From: Polaromonas sp. C04
Lineage (GTDB): Bacteria; Pseudomonadota; Gammaproteobacteria; Burkholderiales; Burkholderiaceae_C
Assembly (NCBI RefSeq): GCF_002002705.1
Contig: NZ_MUNS01000020.1
Span: 248,001-312,000, forward strand
Reading direction: 5' to 3'
DNA: 64,000 nucleotides
Shown here one piece after another: positions 8,489-19,800 of the stretch. A model generated the notes under the pieces. That model did not search any database and was not told where the DNA came from. It worked only from the letters and a program-made list of their open reading frames with translations. The position numbers and the translations under genes were made by a program. The stretch's first letter is position 1; every line of letters begins with the position of its first letter.

Positions 8489-11400
8489 ATGCAGTATTGC
8501 CAGACATCCTTCACCCACGCGCCGCCACCGGTGCAGTTGCTGTCGAACGGCCGCTATACGGTGATGTTGAACGCTGCGGGCTCGGGTTACAGCAACTGGC
8601 GTGAATTCGCCGTGACCCGTTGGCGCGAGGACCCTGTGGCCGACGGCTGGGGCAGCTACCTGCTGCTGCGCGATGAGGTCAGCGGTGCGGTTTGGTCGGC
8701 AGGACTGCAGCCTTGCGGCAAGGAGGCAGATGACTATGCGGCCGCGTTGTCAGACGGCCACGTCGGCATCACGCAGCGCTGGGGCACGCTGACCACCGCA
8801 CTCAATGTGGCGGTCGCTGCTGATCGCGATGTCGAACTGCGCCGCGTCACGCTCACCAATCACGGCGACATCCCGCGGGAGCTCACGTTGACCTCGTATG
8901 CGGAATTGGTGCTTGGACCGGCGGGCGCCGATGCGGCCCATCCGGCGTTCTCCAAGATGTTTGTGCAGACGCAATGGGTGGAGCAGGGCGGCATTCTTCT
9001 CGCTACGCGACGGCGTCGCTCGCCCGACGAGCCCCAGGTGTGGGCAGCCCATGTGGCGATGGTCGAGGAAACTGACGGGGGTGTTGGCACGTTCGAAACG
9101 GATCGCGTGCGCTTTCTCGGCCGTGGCCGCACACTGCGCCACGCGCTGGCCATGGAGCCCGGTGCGGCACTGTCAAACACCTGCGGGTGTGTGCTCGACC
9201 CGATTTTCAGCTTGCGCCGGCAGGTGTGCGTGGCGCCCGGCGCGAGCGTGCGGGTGGCGTTCTGGACCGCACTGGCTGACTCGCGTGAGGGTGTACTTGC
9301 GCTCGTGCAGCCATTGCGTGCGAGCGGCGCCTGCGAGCAAGTGCTGGCGGGATCACTGGCCCATGCCGTCGCAGAGCAGACGCGCCTCGGTATCGATGCC
9401 GTGCAGGCGGAGCGCTTCGGATATCTTGCCGGTGCCCTGATTTATGCCGACAGCCACTTGCGCGCACCTGCCGCAATGCTGGAGCGCGGCAGTGGTGGGC
9501 CGCCCGTGCTCTGGAGCAGCGGCATTTCCGGCGACCGTCCCATCGTGCTGGCGCGCATGGCCGGCGAATCTGATCTGGCATGTCTGGATGAGTTGCTGCT
9601 GGCGCAGCAGTACTGGCAATCGAAGCGCCTGGGGGTTGATGTGGCGCTGCTCGACACCGCGGTCAGCGATGGCGATCCCCTGCATGCCTGGCTGGATGTG
9701 CGAATGCAGGCGCAGAATGCCCGGCTGAAGGCCGATCGCGAGGCCGTTGGCGCCGCGGTGTTCATGCTGCGCGACACCCTTATTTCCGATGCCTTGCGCG
9801 CCGGCTTGACCACCGCCGCCCGCGTTGTGCTGGATGCGGAGCACGGTTTGCCTGCGCCCGTCTCCAAAAATGCCCACGACGACTGCGAACTGTCCACCGC
9901 ACCGTCTGGCAATTCCTACCCCCCCACACAAGCAGCAGATGAGGACGTCACTTCCACTGTCCCAAGCCCGATTCCGAAACGCGAGTTCGACAATGGCACA
10001 GGGGGGTTCATCGAGTCCGGCCGCACTTATGCCATTACGCTCACCGGCGATCGCTGTACGCCGGCGCCTTGGGTCAACGTGATCGCCAACCCGTGCTTCG
10101 GCTTCCTGGTGTCAAGCGAGGGCGGCGGTTATACGTGGTCACTCAACAGCCAGCAGAATCCGCTGACGCCCTGGCCCAACGATCCGGTCAGCGACACGCC
10201 GCATGAGGTGCTGTACCTGCGTGATGAGGACAGCGGTGCCTTGTGGAGTGCGACGGCGTTGCCGATCCGTGTGGTGGACGCGACCTACACCGTACTCCAT
10301 GGCAAGGGCTATAGCCGCTTCGAACACCATGCATATGGCGTCGATGTGGCGTTGTTGCAATTCGTGCCACCCGCAGATCCGGTCAAGCTGTCGCGCCTGC
10401 GCCTGTACAACCGTTCCTCGCGCACGCGCCGCCTGTCGGTGACCGGCTATGTGGAATGGGCCCTGGGTGCAAATGGCACGGTGCCGGCGCCGTTCGTGGC
10501 AACCTCGTGCGATGCCGCGACCGGCGCGCTGTTTGCGCGCAATACGTGGCGTGCAGAGTTCGGTGAGCGCATGGCGTTCATCGACCTGGGAGGGCGGCAG
10601 CAGTCATGTACCGGCGACCGCCTGGAGTTTCTCGGGCGCTATGGTGCGGTCGATCGTCCGGCCGCGCTGGCGGGCAGGGCTCCATTGTCGGGGCGCGTCG
10701 GTGCCGGGTTGAACCCCTGTGGGGCGCTGCAGACCTTCATTGATTTGGCGCCCGATGAGCAGGTCGACATTGTGTTCATGCTCGGCGACGCCGCTTCGGT
10801 TGACGAGGCGCGGGCGCTGGTTGAGAAATATCGCACAACCGATCTTGACGCCGTGTTGGGTGAGGTGCATGCGCAATGGGATGCGGTGTTGGAGACGGTG
10901 CAGGTGCGCACGCCGGATCGCGCGATGGATATCCTGCTGAACGATTGGCTGCTGTATCAGGTGCTGGGTTGTCGGGTCTGGGCGCGCACGGCGTATTACC
11001 AGGCCAGCGGTGCCTATGGCTTTCGCGATCAGTTGCAGGATGTGATGGCGCTGTGCGTCAGCCGCCCCGACATTGCGCGCGAACACCTGCTGCGGACGGC
11101 GGCGCGGCAATTCAGGGAAGGTGATGTCCAGCATTGGTGGTTGCCGCCTTCAGGGCAGGGCATCCGCACGCGCATCAGCGATGACCGCATCTGGCTGGCG
11201 TATGTCGCGACCCATTACGTCCAGACGACCGGCGATGCCGCTGTACTGAACGAAAGCCTGCCCTTTCTCGAAGGCGCCGCGATCAAGGCGGGCGACACCG
11301 ATGCGTTTTATCAGCCTGGTGTTGCCAGCGAGCAAGCCAGTCTGTACGAGCACGCTGCGCGAGCCATCGATTCCAGCCTGACGTTGGGCCCCCATGGCCT

Positions 11401-12415
11401 GCCATTGATGGGCACCGGGGACTGGAATGACGGCATGAACAACGTGGGCGCGCTGGGCCGCGGTGAAAGCGTCTGGCTAGCCTGGTTTTTGCTGGCCACG
11501 ATGAATGCCTTCGCGCCATTTGCCGACGCACGCGGTGAGCATGCTCGTGCTGCCTCCTGGCACAGATATGCGGCGGCGTTAAGGAGCGCGCTCGAAGGCC
11601 CGGTGGGCTGGGATGGCGAGTGGTATCGGCGAGGCTACTACGACGATGGCACGGCACTCGGGTCGCAAGATAGCGAGGAATGCCGGATCGACACGATTGC
11701 GCAATCTTGGAGCCTGATGTCAGGTGCCGCCGATCCCGGCCATGCCGCCCAGGCCATGGCCGCAGTCGACAAATACCTGGTCCGGCACGACGACAAGATC
11801 GCGCTGCTGTTCACGCCGCCCTTTGACCACACGCCACTCAATCCCGGCTACATCAAAGGCTACCCGCCCGGAATTCGGGAAAACGGGGGGCAATACACGC
11901 ATGGTGCGACCTGGTCAATTTTTGCCCGCGCGATGCTCGGGCAGGGAGACGGCGCAGGCGAATTGTTCAGCATCCTCAATCCCATCCGGCACAGTGCAAC
12001 CGCCGATGCGCTGGCGCGCTATCAGGTCGAGCCCTACGTAGCCTGCGCCGATGTCTATTCGGTGGCACCGTACATCGGGCGCGGTGGCTGGACCTGGTAT
12101 ACGGGCTCGGCCGGCTGGCTTTATCGTGGCGGGCTGGAGGCCATCCTGGGGTTTCATTTGCAGGGTGATCAGCTGCTGCTCAGCCCCTGCATTCCCAAGT
12201 CCTGGCCAGGCTACCGGATTGTGTATCGCCGTCGTGGCAAGCACGGCACAGTCACCCGTTACGAAATCACCGTGGAAAATCCGGCCGGCGTTAGTTGTGG
12301 CATCGCGTCCGTTGCACTCGATGGCGCGGCGCAAGTCAACGCCGCCCGCAACGTGGTTCCTATCCCGTTGCTCGACGATGGGCGGGTGCATCTGGTTCAT
12401 CTTGTGCTTGGTTAG
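8489..12415 (+). CDS. GH94-family two-module phosphorylase-like protein (1,2-beta-oligoglucan phosphorylase candidate)
   Basis: A 1308-aa protein resembling the C-terminal half of NdvB but without the GT84 synthase part. An N-terminal beta-supersandwich (VQLLSNGRYTVMLNAAGSGY, then WREDPVADGWGSYLLLRDE) is followed by a linker and a second supersandwich (WVNVIANPCFGFLVSSEGGG, YTWSLNSQQNPLTPWPNDPV). The catalytic (alpha/alpha)6 barrel contains GDWNDGMN at residues 977-984, where D978 is the expected general acid of GH94. The C-terminus has the usual GGWTWYTGSAGWLYRGGLEA. Such enzymes phosphorolyse beta-glucans to glucose-1-phosphate; beta-1,2 linkage is inferred from NdvB likeness. The ATG at 8489 is favoured by AGGGAG about 11 nt upstream. 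No signal peptide, so cytosolic. Confidence 0.87.
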   Translation: MQYCQTSFTHAPPPVQLLSNGRYTVMLNAAGSGYSNWREFAVTRWREDPVADGWGSYLLLRDEVSGAVWSAGLQPCGKEADDYAAALSDGHVGITQRWGTLTTALNVAVAADRDVELRRVTLTNHGDIPRELTLTSYAELVLGPAGADAAHPAFSKMFVQTQWVEQGGILLATRRRRSPDEPQVWAAHVAMVEETDGGVGTFETDRVRFLGRGRTLRHALAMEPGAALSNTCGCVLDPIFSLRRQVCVAPGASVRVAFWTALADSREGVLALVQPLRASGACEQVLAGSLAHAVAEQTRLGIDAVQAERFGYLAGALIYADSHLRAPAAMLERGSGGPPVLWSSGISGDRPIVLARMAGESDLACLDELLLAQQYWQSKRLGVDVALLDTAVSDGDPLHAWLDVRMQAQNARLKADREAVGAAVFMLRDTLISDALRAGLTTAARVVLDAEHGLPAPVSKNAHDDCELSTAPSGNSYPPTQAADEDVTSTVPSPIPKREFDNGTGGFIESGRTYAITLTGDRCTPAPWVNVIANPCFGFLVSSEGGGYTWSLNSQQNPLTPWPNDPVSDTPHEVLYLRDEDSGALWSATALPIRVVDATYTVLHGKGYSRFEHHAYGVDVALLQFVPPADPVKLSRLRLYNRSSRTRRLSVTGYVEWALGANGTVPAPFVATSCDAATGALFARNTWRAEFGERMAFIDLGGRQQSCTGDRLEFLGRYGAVDRPAALAGRAPLSGRVGAGLNPCGALQTFIDLAPDEQVDIVFMLGDAASVDEARALVEKYRTTDLDAVLGEVHAQWDAVLETVQVRTPDRAMDILLNDWLLYQVLGCRVWARTAYYQASGAYGFRDQLQDVMALCVSRPDIAREHLLRTAARQFREGDVQHWWLPPSGQGIRTRISDDRIWLAYVATHYVQTTGDAAVLNESLPFLEGAAIKAGDTDAFYQPGVASEQASLYEHAARAIDSSLTLGPHGLPLMGTGDWNDGMNNVGALGRGESVWLAWFLLATMNAFAPFADARGEHARAASWHRYAAALRSALEGPVGWDGEWYRRGYYDDGTALGSQDSEECRIDTIAQSWSLMSGAADPGHAAQAMAAVDKYLVRHDDKIALLFTPPFDHTPLNPGYIKGYPPGIRENGGQYTHGATWSIFARAMLGQGDGAGELFSILNPIRHSATADALARYQVEPYVACADVYSVAPYIGRGGWTWYTGSAGWLYRGGLEAILGFHLQGDQLLLSPCIPKSWPGYRIVYRRRGKHGTVTRYEITVENPAGVSCGIASVALDGAAQVNAARNVVPIPLLDDGRVHLVHLVLG

Positions 12416-12711
12416 AACGTGATGCCCGATCGGGATTGACATCCTGATGCGGGGTGCCGTTTGGATCCGGCCTTGTCAGTGGCGTCCTACGCCAGATTTC
12501 TCGCCTTGCCGACGGGCGTACGGCCGGCAAGCCTATGGCCGCCATGCGCGCCGCAAACGACACTCAACTCATCGGAGCCAATCCGCACGCAGGCCCTGTA
12601 CCGAAGCAAGACGCAACGGTTAAAGGCCGCACCGATTTGGCGAAGAAATGCTTGGGTTCGGCATTGCCTGCCAATCCATCACTCCCAATCTCGTCATATG
12701 AAGGAAGAACA
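12416..12711. other. Intergenic stretch after the GH94 gene
   Basis: About 300 nt with no convincing gene. It must contain the promoter of the exported repeat protein; AAGGAAG just before the ATG at 12712 is its ribosome binding site. I see no clear terminator after the GH94 stop. Confidence 0.4.
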
Positions 12712-13296
12712 ATGAATAAATTCAACACTACCATTAATGCAATCGCGCTTGCGGCAGGCCTGGTGTTCAGTGCCGGTGCGATGGCGCAAACCATGTCCAA
12801 GAACGACTACAAGGCCGGCCAGGCCAGGATATCGGCGGACTACAAGGCGGCCGAGACAGCCTGCGCATCGTCCGCCGGCAATGCCAAAGATATCTGCATG
12901 GCCCAGGCCACAGGCAACGAGAAGACTGCCAAAGCCGTACTCGAAGCCAGCTACAAGCCCAGCCCCAAAACACGTTACGAGGCCCGCGAGGCCAAAGCAG
13001 ATGCCGACTATGGGGTAGCCAAGGAGCGCTGCGACGACGCGGCCGGCAACGCGAAGGATGTTTGCCTGAAAGAAGCCAAGGCCGCGCAAGTCAGCGCCAA
13101 AGCCGACGCCAAGGCGCAGATGAAGACCACCGACGCAAAGACGACGGCCAACAAGAAGTCCGCCGACGCGCATAAGGACGCAGCAGCCGACAAGAGTGAC
13201 GCCGAGTACGCGGTAGCCAAGGAAAAATGCGATACGCAAGCGGGAGCAGCCAAGGACAACTGCCTGATGGAAGCCAAGGCGCGCTTCAGCAAGTAG
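12712..13296 (+). CDS. Exported protein with paired-cysteine repeats
   Basis: A 194-aa protein of unknown function. Residues 1-26 are a signal peptide (hydrophobic INAIALAAGLVFSAGAMAQ, cleavage expected after AMA), so it is periplasmic or outer. The mature part is Ala/Lys/Asp-rich and helical, with three related units of about 23 residues: YKAAETACASSAGNAKDIC, YGVAKERCDDAAGNAKDVC and YAVAKEKCDTQAGAAKDNC. Each has two Cys spaced C-x10-C, with AG-x-AKD between. A low-complexity K/A/D linker separates units two and three. Composition resembles hydrophilic stress or LEA-like proteins, but this is only a resemblance. ATG 12712 has AAGGAAG 5 nt upstream. A strong hairpin follows the gene. Confidence 0.75.
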   Translation: MNKFNTTINAIALAAGLVFSAGAMAQTMSKNDYKAGQARISADYKAAETACASSAGNAKDICMAQATGNEKTAKAVLEASYKPSPKTRYEAREAKADADYGVAKERCDDAAGNAKDVCLKEAKAAQVSAKADAKAQMKTTDAKTTANKKSADAHKDAAADKSDAEYAVAKEKCDTQAGAAKDNCLMEAKARFSK

Positions 13297-13332
13297 TTAA
13301 ACATGCCATTCAGGCATAAGTCCGCCAACATG

Positions 13333-13364
13333 GCGCATGGTCACACTCAAATGTGACCATGCGC
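13333..13364. terminator. Perfect 13-bp inverted repeat with 6-nt loop
   Basis: GCGCATGGTCACA (13333-13345) is exactly complementary to TGTGACCATGCGC (13352-13364), with loop CTCAAA. It lies 37 nt after the stop of the cysteine-repeat gene. There is no T-run, so it is either a hairpin terminator needing help, an mRNA 3' stabiliser, or a protein-binding palindrome. Confidence 0.6.
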
Positions 13365-13557
13365 TATCAAGAACGGACTCCATAGGACTTGTCCTACATG
13401 CCGGAGCGTGACCGGACGACAGACGCCGGACCGTACCTTGTGTACGATTTATGCATCGCCTGGTAGCCGCTTGACATGCGTGGCCAAAGCCGCGAACGCG
13501 AATTCCATTTTCGCAATTTTCCGCCCGGCTGTTTGCCGGTTCGGAAGGAGAATTTTC

Positions 13558-13800
13558 ATGGGCATTCATATCACTGGCGCCACTCGCTGGAGCACTTCAT
13601 CGTTTGGCGACGCCGCAGACACCTCCCCCGTGGAGTTATCGGCTTTAGGAAATCATCTGAACTTGTGCCGGGGTGCGCGCGGGCGCCTGTTTACCTTGCA
13701 TTGCATCGCAGAAATCACGAACCGCTTTGTGGCGCCGCGCTTCGTGACGACGCTGGTTGTGATAGGGCTGGCCATCGGTCTTGGTTCCCTGGTGTTGTAA
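13558..13800 (+). CDS. Small membrane protein preceding ndvB
   Basis: An 80-aa open frame with an excellent ribosome binding site GGAAGGAG (13543-13550) 7 nt before the ATG. The N-terminal 55 residues are polar; the C-terminus FVTTLVVIGLAIGLGSLVL is one hydrophobic segment, so a tail-anchored single-pass protein is likely. I do not recognise a family. The stop codon ends 3 nt before the ATG assigned to ndvB, which has no good binding site of its own, so translation of ndvB may be coupled to this gene. A role as a small partner of the glucan synthase is possible but unproven. Confidence 0.6.
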   Translation: MGIHITGATRWSTSSFGDAADTSPVELSALGNHLNLCRGARGRLFTLHCIAEITNRFVAPRFVTTLVVIGLAIGLGSLVL

Positions 13801-13803
13801 GGT

Positions 13804-16800
13804 ATGGCGCAACCCGAGTTGCGGCGCCTGATACCAGATGCACCACGAGCTTTGTGCGACATTCTGGATGGTACGCGCGGACCTGTTGAGCCGCCGCTCC
13901 GCTCCGAGATATTTGGCTCGCAGCGCTTTGCTCAACATGGCCGCAGTTTGGGAGAGACGCACCGCGCCGCCAGGTCCGGCTCCCCTGCGGCAACCTTTTT
14001 TCCGCGCCTGCAAAGCAACATCCAGACGCTGCGCGAAGCCCACCACTATCTTGGCGTGCAGGCGTCCACAGGCTACGACATCAGTCCGGCGGCCGAATGG
14101 CTGCTTGACAATTTTCACCTGATCGAAGCGCAGCTCAAAGAAATTCACGACGGACTTCCACGCCTGTATTTCCGTGCGCTGCCGGTGCTGCTGGATGAGC
14201 CGCTCGCCGGCTTGCCGCGTATCTATGGGGTGGCCTGGGCCTTCGTGGCGCATACCGACGGTGCGTTCGACGAGGATTTGCTGACGCAGTTTCTGTGTGC
14301 CTACCAGGAAACCCGGGATTTGAACCTGAGCGAGATGTGGGCACTGCCCACCACCTTGCGCGTCGTCCTGGTCGAGAACCTGCGTCGCCTGGCCGAACGT
14401 GTCGCGAGCAACAAGGCGGCACGCGAAGTTGCAAACCTCTGCTGCGATCACATCGAGCGCTACACCCTGCATGCGCTTGACCAGTTGCTGGCCCTGCTCA
14501 ACCGGCGCGGGGTCGGCCGGGTGTTTCTGGCGCAGATGGCGCAGCGCCTGCAAGACCATCACACGACCAATCACGTGGGCTACCGCGAATGGCTGCACAG
14601 TGCGCTGCCCGACATGGCTGCAGCGCAGGCACAGCAAAGCGCCGACCAGGCCGCTGACAACCTGAGTGTGAGCAACGCGGTCAGATCGCTGCGCTCCATC
14701 GGCGATGCCGATTGGTCCGATATCGTCGCCCGCACCAGTACGCTCATGCGGCTGATGCTGACTTCGGCGGTGTTCGAGGCCGAGAGCACCATCACGCGCG
14801 ACCAGACGCTGCACGGCATCGAGCTGCTGGCCCGGCGCACGGGTCGCAGCGAGACATCCGTGGCACAGACACTGCTCGATCTGATGCGGGCAGCCGACGT
14901 CACCCATAGCGACGCGGCAATGCCCAGGCACTGGTTGAGCGGCGCAGGCCGGCCGGCACTCGTGGCCGCACTCGGCCTGCATGAGCGCATGGCGGTCCGG
15001 CGGCGGGCGCTGGCCCGCTGCGCGGCGCTACCTGTTTACCTGGGTTCGCTGCTGCTGGGTAGCGTGGGCGTTGTTGCGTGGATGCTGTTGCGCCATCACG
15101 GGGTGATCAGCGCGGGGGGCGCCCCACTGGAGTGGGCTCTGTTCGGCGCTGTCCTGATGATGTTCCCGGCGTCTGAAGCGGTGGTGGCGGTGATCAACCG
15201 GCTCATCAGCGAGTCGGTCCGGCCGCAGCGCCTGCCCCGCCTGGCCCTGTCCAACGGTATACCGCCAGAGCACCGGGTGATGGTGGTGATTCCAGCCATG
15301 CTCACGACCGCTGCATCGAGTCGCGACCTGGTGCGCCGGCTGGAGCTGCACTACCTCGCCAACCCGGAACGTCATGCGCAATTTGCGCTGCTGACCGATT
15401 GGACCGACGCCGATGCATCGCACCTGGCTTCGGACGACGCCTTGCTGACCGGTGCGGTGCGGCAGATCCGTGCGCTCAATGCGCGTTATCCCGGCGATGC
15501 CAGCGATGCCCCCCGCTTCATCGTGCTGCATAGGGAGCGTCATTTCAGCAAAACCGAACAGTGCTGGATCGGTTGGGAGAGAAAGCGCGGCAAACTGGAA
15601 CTGCTCATCGCGGGACTGGTAGAAGATTCATCGGCTGCGTTTCTGGATTTGGGCGAAAACTCCCGTATCGCAGCCGGCACGCAGTATGTCGTCACGCTCG
15701 ACAGCGATACCCAATTGCCGCCGGGGCGGCTGCGCGAACTGGTGGGCGTGGCCGCGCACCAGCACAACCAGCCGCGTCTGGATACCGGCGGGCGCGTCGT
15801 GGTGGCCGGTTATGGCATCTTGCAGCCCCGTATCGTGACGCCATTGCCCGCACCCAGCAACGTCACGCTTTACCACTGGCTGTTTGCCGGACGGTGCGGC
15901 ATCGACCCGTACAGCGCCGCAACCTCCGAGGTGTATCAGGATCTGTTTTCCGAGGGCACTTTCACCGGCAAAGGGTTGCTCAACGTGCGGGCGATGCATG
16001 CGGTACTGTCTGGGCGCCTGCCCGAGGGCCGGGTGCTCAGCCATGATTTGCTCGAAGGCTCATTGGCGCGCTGCGCTGCGGTGACCGACATCACCGTCAT
16101 CGAGGATGCACCGTTCCATGCCGACGTCGCGGCGTCGCGCGTGCACCGCTGGACGCGTGGTGACTGGCAGTTGCTGCCGTTTCTGCTGCATCCGATGCGC
16201 TACCCGCTTCGTGCCATCAACCGCTGGAAGATGTTCGATAACCTGCGCCGTTCGCTGGTGGCGCCCGTTTCGCTGGCGTTGTTGCTGCTGGCGCTGGCCG
16301 GCGTTGTCGTGTCCCCCTGGGCGGCGCTGGCGCTGGTGATGGCCGCATTTTCTGCCGGACCGCTGATGGGTGCCATTGCCGGTTTGTCGCCCACCCGTGA
16401 CGATCTTGCGAAGCGTCATTTCTACCGTCAGGCAGGGGCGGACCTGGCACGTGCGTTTTTGGGAGGGGTGTGGCATTTGATCCAGTTATTGCAGGAGTCC
16501 CTGATGGCCGTGGATGCCATCGGGCGCGCGCTCTATCGCATGACCATCAGCCACCGCCGACTGCTGCAATGGACCACCGCTGCTGCTGCGCAGTCGGCGG
16601 CGAAGACGGGGCTCGCGGCGCTAACGCGCCAGCATTGGAGGGCGCCGGTGGCGGCGTTGCTGCTGTTCGGTGGGCTGTATGCTGCGAATACGCCATATCC
16701 CTTGCTGGCGCTGACCTTGTGCGTGCTGTGGGCCGCATCGGCGCCATGGACCTGGTGGGTCAGCCGGGAGCGCCCGGCGCGCCAGGACGCAGCCCTGCCA

Positions 16801-19800
16801 GCCAGGGACCAGGCCTACCTGGAGGGCATCGCACGTGACACCTGGCGTTTTTTTGAACGCAGCGTGGGACCCGGGGACAATCACCTGCCGCCCGACAACG
16901 TGCAGACCCTGCCGCATGATCTGGTGGCGCATCGCACCTCGCCCACCAACATAGGCCTGTACCTGCTGAGCGCGGCCTGCGCCCGCCAGTTTGGCTGGAT
17001 CGGCACGCAAGAGTTGCTGGAGCGCCTGGAAGCGACGCTCGCCACGCTGGGTACTCTGCAGCGGTACCGCGGCCATTTTCTGAACTGGTATGAAACGCAA
17101 ACATGCGCGCCGCTGCTACCCATGTACGTGTCCACCGTGGACAGCGGCAATCTCAGCGGCCACCTGCTCGCGGTGGCGCAGGCCTGCCTGGAGCTGGCGC
17201 TTGCGCCGCATGATGCGAGTGCGGCCCAGCGTGCCATTCGCGCTTCCAGGCAAAGGCTCGCGCCGCTGCTGGCAAGGTTGCCCGATCTGGTGCCGGCGTT
17301 GCTGGGAGACGCCGCCCTGGCGCGTTTGCTGGCCCTGCCGGAGCCGCTGGCCGAGGGCCAACATAGCGCGGCGCAGATGGAGCGTCTGCTGCGCGAAGCC
17401 ACCGATGAACTGGCCCGGCTGTTGCCCGGCAGTGCCGAGTTCACGGGTCCTGCCCAGTCGACGCCGCGGGATGAACTCGCCTGGTGCCTGGGTGACCACT
17501 TGGCAACGCTGCGTTCGGCGTGGCGGGACATTCGCGCCCACAGGACAACCGATGCCGCAATAGTGGGTACGGGTGACACCGGCGTGCGCTTGCGAGCGCT
17601 GGCCCGTGCCTGCGAGGAGTTGGCCTGGCAGCCGGACTTCCGCTTTCTGTACCACCGCAAGCGGCACCTGCTGCACATCGGATACCGGGTCGAAGAACGG
17701 CAGCTGGACGCGAGTTTTTACGATTTGCTGGCGTCGGAATCGCGGCTGACCAGTTTGCTGGCCATCGGCAAGGGCGATGTGCCGGTGCGTCACTGGGCCT
17801 CTCTGGGGCGGCTGTTCTATGCCATTGGCACCGACGCCGGCCTGCGTTCCTGGTCGGGCTCGATGTTCGAATACCTGATGCCAACCCTGGTGCTCAATGA
17901 GCCATATGACAGCGTGTTGCGTGAAGCCGGCCATGCGGCGGTTCTGGAGCAGATCGCCTTTGCCCAGGCGCGGGACGTGCCCTGGGGCATCTCGGAGTCG
18001 GCCTATGCCGGGCGTGACCACACCTTGGCCTACCAGTATGCGCCGCAAGGCGTGCCCAGGCTGGCGCTGCGCCGAACCCCTGTTGACGAGTTGGTGATTA
18101 CGCCCTATGCCACGGCACTGGCAGCGCAGATTGCACCGCACCGTGCATGTCTCAACTTTGCGGCGCTGCAAGCCCTGGGCGCGCGCGCGCGCTACGGGTT
18201 TATCGAGGCGCTGGACTTTTCCCCTGCGCGACAGGTGAATGACGAGTTATTCACGCCGGTGAGCACCTTCATGGCGCACCACCAGGGCATGAGTATCGTG
18301 GCGTTGGCCAATGTGCTGCTGGATGGCCCGGCGCAGCGCTGGGGCATGGCCAATGCGCATATCGAGGCGGTGGCCTCGCTGTTGCATGAGCGGGTCCCAC
18401 GTGAAGTTTCAAGGCTCCATGCGCCGCCAATGGGCCCGCCGCCGCAGACGCTGCAACGGCGTGCCTTGGGGCTGCTGCGCGACGTGTCGCCGGGCGCGAT
18501 GGCGGTGGAGCCCACCCATGTGCTCTCCAATGGGCGCTACAGCGTGTCGTTGCGCGCCAACGGCGCCGGCTGGAGCCGCCAGCGCGGGATCGGCATCACG
18601 CGCTGGCGTGACGATGCGCTGCGCGACGCCTATGGGAGCTTCATTTATGTGCGCCGGGACCCGCAGTTGTACCCGGTCTCAATCACCCAGCACCCGGCCC
18701 CCGACCCGGCCGCGCACTACAGCAGCACCTACCATGCCGACCGCGTGTGCTTCGATGCCGTCTGGCCCGAGTTTCAGGCTCACACCACGGTGTGGGTCAG
18801 CCCGGAGGACGATATAGAGTTCCGGCAGGTCGAACTGCGTAACCTGAGCGGTCGCACGCTCGACATCGAGTTGATGTCGGCCTTTGACGTGACGCTGGCC
18901 GAGCCGCGTGCCGATGAAGACCACCCCGCGTTCACCAGCCTGTTCGTACGCGCCCAATGGCTGGCTGCACAACAGGCGCTCCTGTTCGAGCGCAAACCGC
19001 GCCTGCCCACCGAACAGGGATTGCAGGCAGCGCATTTCCTGGCCGACACTGACCCGCAGGTCGTGAGCGTGCGGGTGCAAACGGACCGGCAATACTGGCG
19101 AGGCCGCAACCACGACGCAAGTCAGCCGCTGGCATCATTCGTGACCCTGCCGGCTGCCACCGAAGGCAGCGCGCAAGACGTCACGCTTGACACCGGGCTG
19201 GACCCGGTGTGCGCCCTGGCCGTGCGCCTTCGCATCGCGCCCGATGCAAAGGCACTGCTGACCTTTGCGACAGCCGCCTCCGATAACGGCGACACCCTGC
19301 GTGCCGTGATCGACAAGTACCGGCAACCCAGCCACGTGCGCCGCGCCTCGCTGATGTCGGCTACGCTGGCCGGGATCCGCCTGGGGGCCCTGCACGTCAG
19401 TCCGAGAAACTTCGCGGCCATTCAGACACTGACCACGGCGCTGGTGATGAGCCTGACGCGTCCGCAGTCCAGCGAGAGCCGCTCCGGGGCCGCAGCCTCG
19501 GTGTGTGACCGGCGGCTGCTTTGGCGTTTCGGCATCTCGGGCGATCGCCCGCTGGTCCTGGTGTCTGCCGGTGTGGCTCAAGGCCTGGGCATGCTGCGCT
19601 CGCTGGCCCAGGCCCTGAGCCTGTGGGCGTGGGGCGGTATCGCGTGCGACCTGGTCATCATCAATTCCGAACCGGCCTCGTACCTGATGGAGCTGCAGCG
19701 CGAGATTGCTGCGCTGCGCGAGCGCCATCTGGCCGAAGGCGATGCGCAAGCCAGGCCGGCCGTTACGGCGATCCACGTCTTGCGTGCCGACGAGCTCTCC

